Assembly (NCBI RefSeq): GCF_010093045.1
Contig: NZ_CP048115.1
Coordinates: 2,170,001-2,234,000, forward strand
DNA: 64,000 nucleotides
Source of the DNA: Mucilaginibacter sp. 14171R-50
Lineage (GTDB): Bacteria; Bacteroidota; Bacteroidia; Sphingobacteriales; Sphingobacteriaceae
Direction: 5' to 3'
The notes beneath the pieces were generated by a model. That model did no database searches. It was given only the letters and a program-made list of their open reading frames with translations, and had not been told where the DNA came from. Of the stretch, positions 10,622 to 17,999 are shown one piece after another. The first letter of the stretch is position 1, and each line of letters begins with the position of its first letter. The translations under genes and the position numbers were made by a program.

Positions 10622-12712
10622 ATGGAACCAACACTTTTATTTACTGACGATGACCGGTTGAAGAACCGACCGGTATCAAAAAAAGACATCGACGAAAAGG
10701 CCCTGCACGCGCTTGTGCAATCGGCCGTAAATGTCGAATTATTCACCATCCCCCTGTACATGACCTCGCTTTACTCGTTAAAGGGAATGCACGAGATAAA
10801 CAGCAAGGGAAGCAACTTTTATGAAGGCCGCACATGGCCGGGTATGGCAGCATCCGCGCATCCAAAAACCGCCAATGAAAACGCCTTTAACGCCGTATTT
10901 AGCGTATTTGTGGCCGAAATGCTGCACCTGCAGATCATATCCAACATTGCCAATGTGGTTGGTTACGAACCAAAATTTACCTGCGAACCCTTGCAGGACG
11001 AGAAAACGTTCGCCTGGAAATGCTACTCGCCCGATTCATCGGTCCTGCCCGGTATCCTTGATTTTAAAGATACCGTTAAGAACAAAAATGTAAAGGTAAA
11101 ACTGGGGCCGATGGATGCCGACCAGTGCCAGCTATTTTTGGCTATTGAGCAAACTGAGAAGGACGCTATGAAAGATTTTGAACCGGATAGGAAACACATA
11201 TATGAAGAGGTAGCGCCCTACGATAACTGGCAGGAAGGCCAGCCTTTACCGCCATTTGGGTCGATAGGCAACATGTACAAGCAAATTTGGAATTACCTGT
11301 CTATCCGTTATACCGATGGTGTGACTTTATGGGATATCGTTTTCAAAAAAGGACTGGAAAAAGCCAAAGAAAAATCTACCAAAAGCGGTAGTAACGAATT
11401 GATCAGGACGGCTTTGCAAAGAGAGGTTTTCAATCCCGACAGGCTTAACCCCGACTACGCGACAAAGAAACCTGAAGACTGGCCAAACGATGAATACCCG
11501 TTGATGCCAACCAGTATTGAGCATACCGAAACTGTAAAAGCCCAGTATGATGTGCTGAATATGATAAACGGTATTACCGACCAGGGCGAAGGTGGCGGTG
11601 TTATTGAAGAGATATTGCTGCGTGTAAGCAAAAGCCGTATGTTACAAACACCTTTAACTTTAAAATCGGTTAAAGACCAGTTCAGGCCAAGCTGTCCGGT
11701 GCTTCGCAATAAGTACCCATCGTACAATGCCACCGGTGGCCAGGTTGATTCGGCTAAGGCCGAGGCTCGCGGCCATTTTGGCGGTATGGATCATTTTGAA
11801 ACCTTCAAGTATGTGCAAAAGCTTGTGCAAAGCGGCGAGATCGAGACATGGGACCAATGGCACGCAAAGGGTAATAAATGGACAGCCGAACTGCTGCAAA
11901 CGGCCGCATATAATCCGGACCTGTATCCGAAATTGCCAAAATCAGACGAGATAGCGCAGGCGCTGAATAATTTGAAACTGAACGATGCCGAGGGCAAAAA
12001 TTATGAATTGTTTAGCCGGGCATCAACAGGGGCAATTGCGGGTGTTACCCGGGTACTCAACGATTATTTTCAGAACCCTGCTACAGCGTTCCCATACCCT
12101 TCAATGGGAGGCTCGGGCGACAGGATGTCTATCTGCTGGGCTATATTCGGTAAAATACCAAATATAGCTTTAGGCGTTACCCCTGAAGGCGCCCCGCCAA
12201 TAGATCGTAAAAACCATATATATCATGCCTGCCAGGGACTTAACCTGGATGAAAGCTTCCGGGAAGACCCGGCAAGTTGCGCGCAAGTGGGTATGTTCCA
12301 TACCTGCAAGGGCTCTAACGAGTGCAAAGGCGAAGGGGGCTGCGGCTTTGTACATTCGGCCGGTAGCGGCGGCAGCGGCTGCGGGGGTTCTACCGCTAAA
12401 AATCCGCCGCCGTTCAGTCCGCCTTCTGATAATGCCTGTGGTGCGTTAGGCGGATGCGCTGTGCCGATATCGGCATCGCAAATGTATCCCGACCTGCCGG
12501 AAGGGACGGCATATGAAATGCAGATGTACAATTTTGGACCTGCGCCGGCGTATACCCCCGAAGCTTTAGCTACTTTTAATTATGCCAAAGGCGATCTGAT
12601 ATATGATGTAGCCTGGGCCACTTATGCCGAAGTAATGAAAAAACGCGGGGTAACCGTTGGGGATAAGCCTAAACCAAGCGATATTCGTATAGCGTTGCCG
12701 CCTTCAACCTAA
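10622..12712 (+). CDS. Ferritin-like (VioB/iminophenyl-pyruvate dimer synthase type) protein with Cys-rich segment
   Basis: 696 residues. The N-terminal 200 or so look like the ferritin-like domain found in VioB-type proteins: a helix with VNVELFTIPLYMTSLY and a second with FVAEMLHLQIISNIAN (ExxH), the expected di-iron ligands. A middle helical region follows. Residues about 530-615 are Cys/Gly-rich: HACQGLN, then HTCKGSNECKGEGGCG, then GSGCGGS, then DNACGALGGCAVP, with about seven Cys between residues 553 and 612. The HxCxGxNxCKGxGGC pattern resembles the Cys-rich substrates of DUF692/MNIO enzymes, and an MNIO gene follows after 18 bases. I infer that this segment may be modified by the downstream enzyme or bind metal. 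The last 80 residues are ordinary sequence, so the Cys region is internal. Reaction unknown. Confidence 0.8.
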   Translation: MEPTLLFTDDDRLKNRPVSKKDIDEKALHALVQSAVNVELFTIPLYMTSLYSLKGMHEINSKGSNFYEGRTWPGMAASAHPKTANENAFNAVFSVFVAEMLHLQIISNIANVVGYEPKFTCEPLQDEKTFAWKCYSPDSSVLPGILDFKDTVKNKNVKVKLGPMDADQCQLFLAIEQTEKDAMKDFEPDRKHIYEEVAPYDNWQEGQPLPPFGSIGNMYKQIWNYLSIRYTDGVTLWDIVFKKGLEKAKEKSTKSGSNELIRTALQREVFNPDRLNPDYATKKPEDWPNDEYPLMPTSIEHTETVKAQYDVLNMINGITDQGEGGGVIEEILLRVSKSRMLQTPLTLKSVKDQFRPSCPVLRNKYPSYNATGGQVDSAKAEARGHFGGMDHFETFKYVQKLVQSGEIETWDQWHAKGNKWTAELLQTAAYNPDLYPKLPKSDEIAQALNNLKLNDAEGKNYELFSRASTGAIAGVTRVLNDYFQNPATAFPYPSMGGSGDRMSICWAIFGKIPNIALGVTPEGAPPIDRKNHIYHACQGLNLDESFREDPASCAQVGMFHTCKGSNECKGEGGCGFVHSAGSGGSGCGGSTAKNPPPFSPPSDNACGALGGCAVPISASQMYPDLPEGTAYEMQMYNFGPAPAYTPEALATFNYAKGDLIYDVAWATYAEVMKKRGVTVGDKPKPSDIRIALPPST

Positions 12713-12730
12713 ATAATAATTTGTCGTAAA

Positions 12731-13651
12731 ATGAGTATATCAATTACCCCACGCCTGGGCCTTCCCAATCTGGGCCTTGGCGTGGGTTTACGCAACAAAC
12801 ACTTTAATTACCTGCTGCATAACCCGGCGGGGGTGGATTGGTTCGAGATCATCAGCGAGAACTTTATGGATGATTTTGGGTTTGCCAGCCACGTTTTAAT
12901 GCATGTACGCAGGCAGGTGCCGGTTGTTATGCATGGAGTGTCATTATCTGTTGGCAGTACTGATCCAATCAATTATACCTACCTGCAAAAGTTAAAAGAG
13001 CTTGCAGCCAAAGTTGAGCCCGAATGGATATCTGACCATTTATGCTGGACAGGCGTTGCCTATACCAACACGCACGATTTGCTGCCCATGCCCATGACCG
13101 AAGAAAGCCTTGCGCATGTGGCGGACCGTGTGCTGAAGATACAGGATTACCTGCAACGCCCGCTGATATTGGAAAACCCATCAACTTACCTGCAATTTAA
13201 GGCATCAACTATGCCCGAGTGGGAATTTCTGTCTGCCCTGGCTAAACAAACAGGTTGCGGTTTGCTGCTTGATGTAAACAATGTTTTTGTATCGGCGCAT
13301 AACCACGGCTACGACGCGGCAAATTACATTAACAGCCTGCCGCATGAACATATTGTACAAATGCACATTGCCGGCCCTACTGATTGCGGCGCTTTACTGG
13401 TAGATACCCACGACCAGCCGGTACCATCAGAGGTTTGGGGGCTATATGCGCAAGCGCAGGCCATTACCGGCGGCGTAAGCACTTTACTGGAGTGGGATGC
13501 ACAGATACCCGAATACCCCGAATTACTTGACGAACTTTTTAAGGCACGCGAAGTGTTAAAAGGAAATATCCCCCAAACGGCTATTCACCAAACGCCGGAT
13601 ATGCCCGTATCAAACCCTGTCGATTTTCAATTACAAGCATCAAATGGTTAA
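12731..13651 (+). CDS. DUF692 / MNIO multinuclear non-heme iron enzyme
   Basis: 306 residues with a TIM-barrel DUF692 pattern. Visible metal-ligand candidates are EIISENF, VVMHGVSLS, WISDHLCW, LILENPSTY, LLLDVNNVFVSAHNHG, VQMHIAG and LLEWDAQIP, matching the His/Glu/Asp/Asn set of the MbnB/TglH family. Known members convert Cys residues of peptides to other groups (for example oxazolone-thioamide in methanobactin) using a multi-iron centre and a partner protein. The partner here is the DUF2063 gene, which starts inside the last codons (8-base overlap). The nearest Cys-rich candidate substrate is the ferritin-like protein just upstream. Substrate assignment is inference. Confidence 0.9.
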   Translation: MSISITPRLGLPNLGLGVGLRNKHFNYLLHNPAGVDWFEIISENFMDDFGFASHVLMHVRRQVPVVMHGVSLSVGSTDPINYTYLQKLKELAAKVEPEWISDHLCWTGVAYTNTHDLLPMPMTEESLAHVADRVLKIQDYLQRPLILENPSTYLQFKASTMPEWEFLSALAKQTGCGLLLDVNNVFVSAHNHGYDAANYINSLPHEHIVQMHIAGPTDCGALLVDTHDQPVPSEVWGLYAQAQAITGGVSTLLEWDAQIPEYPELLDELFKAREVLKGNIPQTAIHQTPDMPVSNPVDFQLQASNG

Positions 13652-14492
13652 ACAGGATACCGCTTTACTGCAAAACTGGTTGCGTACTGTTGTGATGGCG
13701 CCCGGGTATCTTACGCAAAAAATTGGGCTGGCAAACAGGCTTTACCGAGTGCACGAAGGCGATGTGGTGGCCGAAGAGGGGGAAGCATCAGTGCATGCGC
13801 GGTTAAATGTTTATAGTTCGGGGTATATGCTCAGGCTGCTGGATTGCATGTATGCCGACTATGCCATCAGTAAAAAGTTTATGGGTGATGAATTATTTGA
13901 TCAGTTCGCGAAGGCATACCTGATGTATCATCCGTCTACATCGTTCACCTTATATGACCTTGGTAAGTACTTTCCTGATTTTTTAGATAAAACCAAACCA
14001 CAACTCCCCGAAGGTGAAGACGGAAGCTGCTATGATATCCCGGCTGCTTTGGCGCGGGTAGAACGCGCGCGGCAGGTGGCCATGCGCGCGCCGGGTACAG
14101 AGGACCACGCAACAAATAAAACCCAGGTAGATCTGCAGGGCACGCTTTTCGGTACATTAAACATCAGCGTACCCGGGTGCCTGCAATTATTGGAACTCGA
14201 GTTCCCGATGAAAGCTTTTTTTGAGGCTGTTTATCGTGATGAAGCATACGAACTTCCGCCACCGAAAAAAACTTTTATGGCCGTCAGCCGAAAAAATTAT
14301 CATATTGTTTTGGAAGAGATAACTGAAACACAATACCTGTTACTGAATGAATGCCGCAACCATACTACCTTTTACGAAGCCATAAGCGCCGTGAGCATAA
14401 GCCAGGCCGTGCCAACTTCCGACCTGATGACCGACGCCTGCCTGTGGCTGCCCTACTTCCGTAAATGCGGGTTTATCGAGGTGGTGGACTAA
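13644..14492 (+). CDS. DUF2063-family partner of the MNIO enzyme
   Basis: 282 residues. The N-terminal part has the DUF2063 signature: HARLNVYSSGYMLRLLDCM, then a short helix, then AYLMYHPSTSFTLYDLGKYFPDFL. This is the family (HvfC/MbnC/TglI-like partners) found next to DUF692 genes, thought to bind the precursor and present it to the enzyme. The C-terminal half (after about residue 190) is less conserved and could be a winged-helix-like peptide-binding part. Its start overlaps the MNIO gene by 8 bases, showing translational coupling. It is the last gene of the block; no strong terminator follows, only about 180 bases of unassigned sequence. Confidence 0.8.
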   Translation: MVKQDTALLQNWLRTVVMAPGYLTQKIGLANRLYRVHEGDVVAEEGEASVHARLNVYSSGYMLRLLDCMYADYAISKKFMGDELFDQFAKAYLMYHPSTSFTLYDLGKYFPDFLDKTKPQLPEGEDGSCYDIPAALARVERARQVAMRAPGTEDHATNKTQVDLQGTLFGTLNISVPGCLQLLELEFPMKAFFEAVYRDEAYELPPPKKTFMAVSRKNYHIVLEEITETQYLLLNECRNHTTFYEAISAVSISQAVPTSDLMTDACLWLPYFRKCGFIEVVD

Positions 14493-14671
14493 CTTTTGAA
14501 TGGTAAGCGGATGATCGTTAAAGTAATTGTCTTTTCAAAAGGAATTTAGCAACTGACGCTAATCACGAAGAGAGATTCGAAACTGTAAATCGCGGTTTCA
14601 TAAAAAGGGTTTTACAATGGCACCAATGGCGATTGCATCGCGTTGGTAAATGGGTAAAGTTCAAATCGACT

Positions 14672-15154
14672 TTATCGCGCAGTATGGTCGCCGAAGTATT
14701 TCAATACTCTGTCAATCTTTCTCTTATTTTGTTGTTGCAATAAAGATGGATATAAATTCATCACTGCATTTACTGTCATAATGGTTATTCCGAATAGCCA
14801 GTCGGATTTATAGAATTTCACCGAAGCAAAAACCGCCACAAAAACAAATCCTATTAAATGGTCTATTTCTGCACTGGTCATCTCGTCCCTCAGCTTGCGC
14901 AACCCGGTTCTTTCAGTTGCTTTCAGTTTTTGATTGAGGAACTTAAATGGTGTGTTCAGTACGATCCACCTGACAATGCCCACACCGATCCATTTATTCC
15001 GTTTGTCGTTTTTTATGAAATTTAAGTCGGATAATTTATTGTAAAGTGATGTCTTTTTCAGAATGGCATTAATGACCATCCCAACAATAAAAGAAATGAA
15101 TGTTATAGCAATACTGAATGATATATACTTATAGGCCATAGGTCTGGTCATCAA
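14672..15154 (-). CDS. Small membrane protein, CrtO-like acyltransferase family candidate
   Basis: 160 residues with a hydrophobic N-terminus (about 10-30) and two further hydrophobic stretches (about 105-140). The pattern WIVLNTPFKFLN, then EIDHLIGF, then MNLYPSLLQQQNKRKIDR resembles the glycosyl-4,4'-diaponeurosporenoate acyltransferase (CrtO) family, in which the E..H pair and the NxYPxxxQxxNRxR end are conserved. That is a resemblance judged by eye, so function is uncertain. The gene starts right after the tRNA terminator and is convergent with the MNIO block, outside the predicted ICE. Confidence 0.5.
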   Translation of the reverse strand: MMTRPMAYKYISFSIAITFISFIVGMVINAILKKTSLYNKLSDLNFIKNDKRNKWIGVGIVRWIVLNTPFKFLNQKLKATERTGLRKLRDEMTSAEIDHLIGFVFVAVFASVKFYKSDWLFGITIMTVNAVMNLYPSLLQQQNKRKIDRVLKYFGDHTAR

Positions 15155-15159
15155 AAAAA

Positions 15160-15193
15160 AACAGGCACTTATGGTGTTTCATAAGTGCCTGTT
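15160..15193 (-). terminator. Terminator of the tRNA-Ala gene
   Basis: AACAGGCACTTATG and its exact complement surround a 6-base loop. Read on the minus strand, a run of nine T follows. It lies 8 bases past the tRNA 3' end, so it was the original tRNA terminator. Confidence 0.85.
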
Positions 15194-15201
15194 AGTCAAA
15201 G

Positions 15202-15243
15202 TGGAGAATATCGGAGTCGAACCGATGACCTCTTGCATGCCAT
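15202..15243 (-). tRNA. 3' fragment of tRNA-Ala(GGC) marking the ICE attachment site
   Basis: On the minus strand these 42 bases read as anticodon loop ATGGCAT (anticodon GGC at 15239-15241), stem GCAAG, variable loop AGGTC, T arm ATCGG-TTCGACT-CCGAT, acceptor ATTCTCC and A73. The sequence that should form the other anticodon-stem strand (expected GCAAG on the plus strand from 15244) reads ACGAA and no D arm follows, so the gene stops matching at 15243. This is what integration inside the anticodon loop of a tRNA gene leaves at one junction. The intact copy should lie at the other ICE end, outside this window. Confidence 0.85.
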
Positions 15244-15270
15244 ACGAAAATTGGAGAACACAAAATAATT

Positions 15271-15382
15271 TCAAATCACTTCAAATCTCTGTAAATCAGT
15301 ATTTTAATTAAATTTATTTACTAAATTATTTGGCATTTTAAGTGATTTATCACTACTTTTGTTTTATCACAGTTTTATCACA
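15271..15382. repeat. Short direct repeats beside the attachment core (candidate integrase/excisionase sites)
   Basis: Three in-phase decamers lie at 15271-15300 (TCAAATCACT, TCAAATCTCT, GTAAATCAGT). TTTATCAC occurs at 15346, 15363 and 15374, the last two inside a perfect tandem 11-mer GTTTTATCACA; the first is part of the palindrome AGTGAT-TT-ATCACT. Clusters like these between the core and the integrase gene are typical of arm-type binding sites of tyrosine recombinases. Their use as such is inferred. Confidence 0.5.
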
Positions 15383-15445
15383 GAGGTAAAAGGTAAAGCT
15401 GTAGCATCCATTTTTGCATGCAACCAAAACTGAAGAAATTATGTT

Positions 15446-16711
15446 GTGGACATACTATTAAAACCAATCCTTTGGACTTACAGAGTAATCATTGATGATG
15501 ATAAAAATTATGTAATCGGTGAACACGAGGTGCGTATAAGAATGACGCAGAACCGTGTTCCCAAATATATCACTACGACTTTCAGTAGTTCTCCTGAACA
15601 CTGGGATGACAAAAACGGTGCGCCGTTAATCACTCACCCTAAATATTTGGAATTATCTGCCAAGATCAAAAAGATTGTGGAGGATATTGAATTTGAAATT
15701 AAAACGGCAGAGAAGAACGGGCGAACTATTACTCACACTGAGATTAAGGCAAATCTTAGTAATCAAATAAAACAATCGGCAGTACCCGAGAAGCCAAATA
15801 AAATATTAGCCTACATTCAATCAATTATTGATTACTATGATTCTGTAAATAACCCTGGCTATGCCAATGTTTTTTACAATAACAAGCTGACTGTTAAAAA
15901 GCTTCTCAATAATAAGGACAAGATGTTTTTGGCATTTACCAAGGCGGACCACGAAGCCTACGAAAAGCAGATTTCTGGAACCACAGAGGCTACAAGAAGC
16001 CATTATTTGCGAACCTATTACCGCATATGGAACTTGGCTATTGCAGATGGTCTATGTAATAAAGAACATCACCCCAAAAAGTATATACAGTTTAAGGCGT
16101 ATAAGAGGATCAGGACAAAGAAGCGTTCCATTAAATCGGATTACTGGGAGCGAATCCTGAAGCTTAAACCCGCGAAAGATACCCGAATATACCGCTCTCA
16201 TTTATTGATGCAGTTTATGTATTACGCGAGGGGCATGAATTTCAATGACATGCTTAAGCTAAAAAAAGAAGATTTTGTTAATAATGGAATTGCCTATAAG
16301 CGGTCAAAAAATAAAAGAAATTATGACTTCGAGCTACATCCTTCAGCGGTAAAAATCATTAAAATATTCGAGGTTTTCCCGGAGCAATCTGATGCTGGAT
16401 ATATATTTCCGTTTATCATGAAAGAGCATGATACCGCTAAAAAGATAGATGTCAGGATTGATTCAGCCCTTAAAGATTTTAACGAAGATTCCAAAGCTAT
16501 GGCAGAGGCTGTGGGCTGGAAAAAACAGTTTACCTCTAATGCCTTAAGGCATGGTTTTGCTAGCCACCTTAACGAGGCTAATGTAGATATTAAAATTATA
16601 CAGGAAGCAATGGGGCACGAAACCCAGGCTGATACGCGTATATATTTGGCGGATATAGAGGATAGTATTATAACGGAAGCGATAAATTCAGCGCTTAAAA
16701 AGGTTGGATAA
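15446..16711 (+). CDS. int: Tyrosine recombinase (ICE integrase)
   Basis: 421 residues with the Bacteroidota integrase layout: N-terminal arm-binding region (to about 90), SAM-like core-binding domain (about 105-210, YYDSVNNPGYANVFYNNKLTVKKL) and catalytic domain. Catalytic residues visible are the first Arg in YYARGMNFNDML, the Arg-His pair in SNALRHGFASHLNEAN, MGHE (His) and the tyrosine in TRIYLADIEDS. The usual His of HxLR is Asn, common in this branch. The start taken is GTG at 15446; an ATG at 15441 is out of frame. The gene reads away from the tRNA-Ala fragment 200 bases upstream, as expected for the element's own integrase. Confidence 0.9.
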   Translation: MDILLKPILWTYRVIIDDDKNYVIGEHEVRIRMTQNRVPKYITTTFSSSPEHWDDKNGAPLITHPKYLELSAKIKKIVEDIEFEIKTAEKNGRTITHTEIKANLSNQIKQSAVPEKPNKILAYIQSIIDYYDSVNNPGYANVFYNNKLTVKKLLNNKDKMFLAFTKADHEAYEKQISGTTEATRSHYLRTYYRIWNLAIADGLCNKEHHPKKYIQFKAYKRIRTKKRSIKSDYWERILKLKPAKDTRIYRSHLLMQFMYYARGMNFNDMLKLKKEDFVNNGIAYKRSKNKRNYDFELHPSAVKIIKIFEVFPEQSDAGYIFPFIMKEHDTAKKIDVRIDSALKDFNEDSKAMAEAVGWKKQFTSNALRHGFASHLNEANVDIKIIQEAMGHETQADTRIYLADIEDSIITEAINSALKKVG

Positions 16712-16725
16712 AAGATTTAATTGAA

Positions 16726-16756
16726 AGGTCACTAGTTCGACTCCATTGTCGGGTAT
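16726..16756 (+). other. Degenerate tRNA 3'-end-like sequence behind the integrase gene
   Basis: AGGTC followed by ACTAG-TTCGACT-CCATT and GTCGGGTA has the order variable loop, T arm and acceptor strand. Only three of the five T-stem pairs remain and no upstream tRNA body exists. Likely a relic attachment sequence or tRNA fragment carried with the integrase. Confidence 0.4.
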
Positions 16757-16775
16757 TAATAAATTTAATAGAATG

Positions 16776-16800
16776 AAAGCGCAGCTAAAGACTGCGCTTT
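16776..16800 (+). terminator. Hairpin after the integrase gene
   Basis: AAAGCGCAG and CTGCGCTTT form a 9-bp stem with a 7-base loop. Few T residues follow, so it is a weak or bidirectional terminator between the integrase and the convergent AraC gene. Confidence 0.6.
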
Positions 16801-16900
16801 CCTCAATTGTTATAATATCAGTAGAATTATGGTTGTATCCTTATTTAATCAGGCAGAGAATTCATTTGTTTACCGATCCTATTGGCAAAAATTATCAAAC

Positions 16901-17797
16901 CTAATTTAGGCTGCGATATTCATTGGGAGTTTGCCCTACCCGCTTTTTAAATACCCTTGCAAAATGCTGCGGATATTTAAACCCCAATTCGCCGGCAATC
17001 TGGTTGATGGTTTTACTTCCGTCAAAAATTTTCTCTTTGGCAACATCGATCAATTTCGCTTGTATGTATTCTTGCGCTGTCTTTCCTGTCTCTTTTTTCA
17101 CAAGGTCTCCAAAGTAATTGGATGATAGGTTCAGTTGTTCAGCGCAATAGTTTACAGACGGGAGGCCAACTGTTTCCGGTTTTTCCGATTCAAAATAATC
17201 ATTCAGAAGTTGCTCGAACCGTTCAAGGATACCTTGGTGGACATTATCACGGGTGATGAATTGCCTGTCGTAAAAACGCACGCTGTAATCCAGGAACAAT
17301 TCAATATTAGAGACGATCAATCGTTTACTATGTTTGTCAACACCCCGGTCTAATTCATAATCTATCTTCGAAAAACAATCAACTACAAGGTTTCTTTCGC
17401 GTTCGGACAGATGCAATGCTTCATTTGACTGATAACCGAAAAATGTAAATTCCTGGATGCGCCTGCCCAGCGTTGTGCCGTGTATCAGGTCAGGGTGAAA
17501 TGCGAGTACGTGGCCTTTGGGCTGATAAAAGTCGCTATTTCCGTTCGAGCCGGCTATCTGACCGGGTGCCAGAAAAACCAAAGTTCCTTCCTGATAATCA
17601 TAAGTATCGCGACCATAGACCAAATCCCCACACTTGACATCTTTCAAAAATATTATGTAAAATCCAAAATACATCCGTGATAACTGCCTCGGATCAGCTT
17701 TCGACAGGTCTACTACTGTTACAAGCGGATGCTTTGTCTCATTATTGTTAAAGGCATTGTATTCACTGATCGTATTAAAGCGGCGCATTTGTTCCAT
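16901..17797 (-). CDS. AraC-family transcriptional regulator
   Basis: 298 residues from the ATG at 17797. The N-terminal half is a cupin-like sensor domain (GTLVFLAPGQIAGS, HVLAFHPDLIHG); the last 100 residues form a double helix-turn-helix (AEQLNLSSNYFGDLVKKETG, then INQIAGELGFKYPQHFARVFKK, ending GQTPNEYR), the AraC/XylS signature. It is transcribed away from the carboxylesterase operon. A 203-base divergent region separates them and carries one of two copies of a conserved operator module, the second lying in front of the first aldo-keto reductase. Control of this operon is therefore likely. The inducer is unknown, perhaps a carbonyl or phenolic compound given the operon content. Confidence 0.88.
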   Translation of the reverse strand: MEQMRRFNTISEYNAFNNNETKHPLVTVVDLSKADPRQLSRMYFGFYIIFLKDVKCGDLVYGRDTYDYQEGTLVFLAPGQIAGSNGNSDFYQPKGHVLAFHPDLIHGTTLGRRIQEFTFFGYQSNEALHLSERERNLVVDCFSKIDYELDRGVDKHSKRLIVSNIELFLDYSVRFYDRQFITRDNVHQGILERFEQLLNDYFESEKPETVGLPSVNYCAEQLNLSSNYFGDLVKKETGKTAQEYIQAKLIDVAKEKIFDGSKTINQIAGELGFKYPQHFARVFKKRVGQTPNEYRSLN

Positions 17798-17862
17798 CAC
17801 GAATTATTTAATTATCCGAATTTACATCATTTATCGGTCTCCTATTGATAAGCGGCTTCAAA

Positions 17863-17929
17863 TCAGTAATAATGGTAGAAACATCCGTAATATGTATCCT
17901 ATCATCATCAATAATACCTTGCACATTTG
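17863..17929 (+). promoter_or_regulatory. Operator/promoter module copy 1, upstream of the carboxylesterase
   Basis: TCAGTAATAATGGTAG, then CCGTAAT and TATCCTA, followed by CACATTTG, a near match to the Bacteroidota -7 element TAnnTTTG with TTTG at 17926-17929. The same series recurs at 19611-19677 with the same 63-base distance from TCAG to TTTG. No good -33 box is seen, which fits an activator-dependent promoter, presumably bound by the neighbouring AraC protein. Confidence 0.6.
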
Positions 17930-17999
17930 TATAGCTATCAATGTGTAAACCAGGACTTGAACGCCCCATTCAAGTACCTAAAATCATAAATCATCAACC

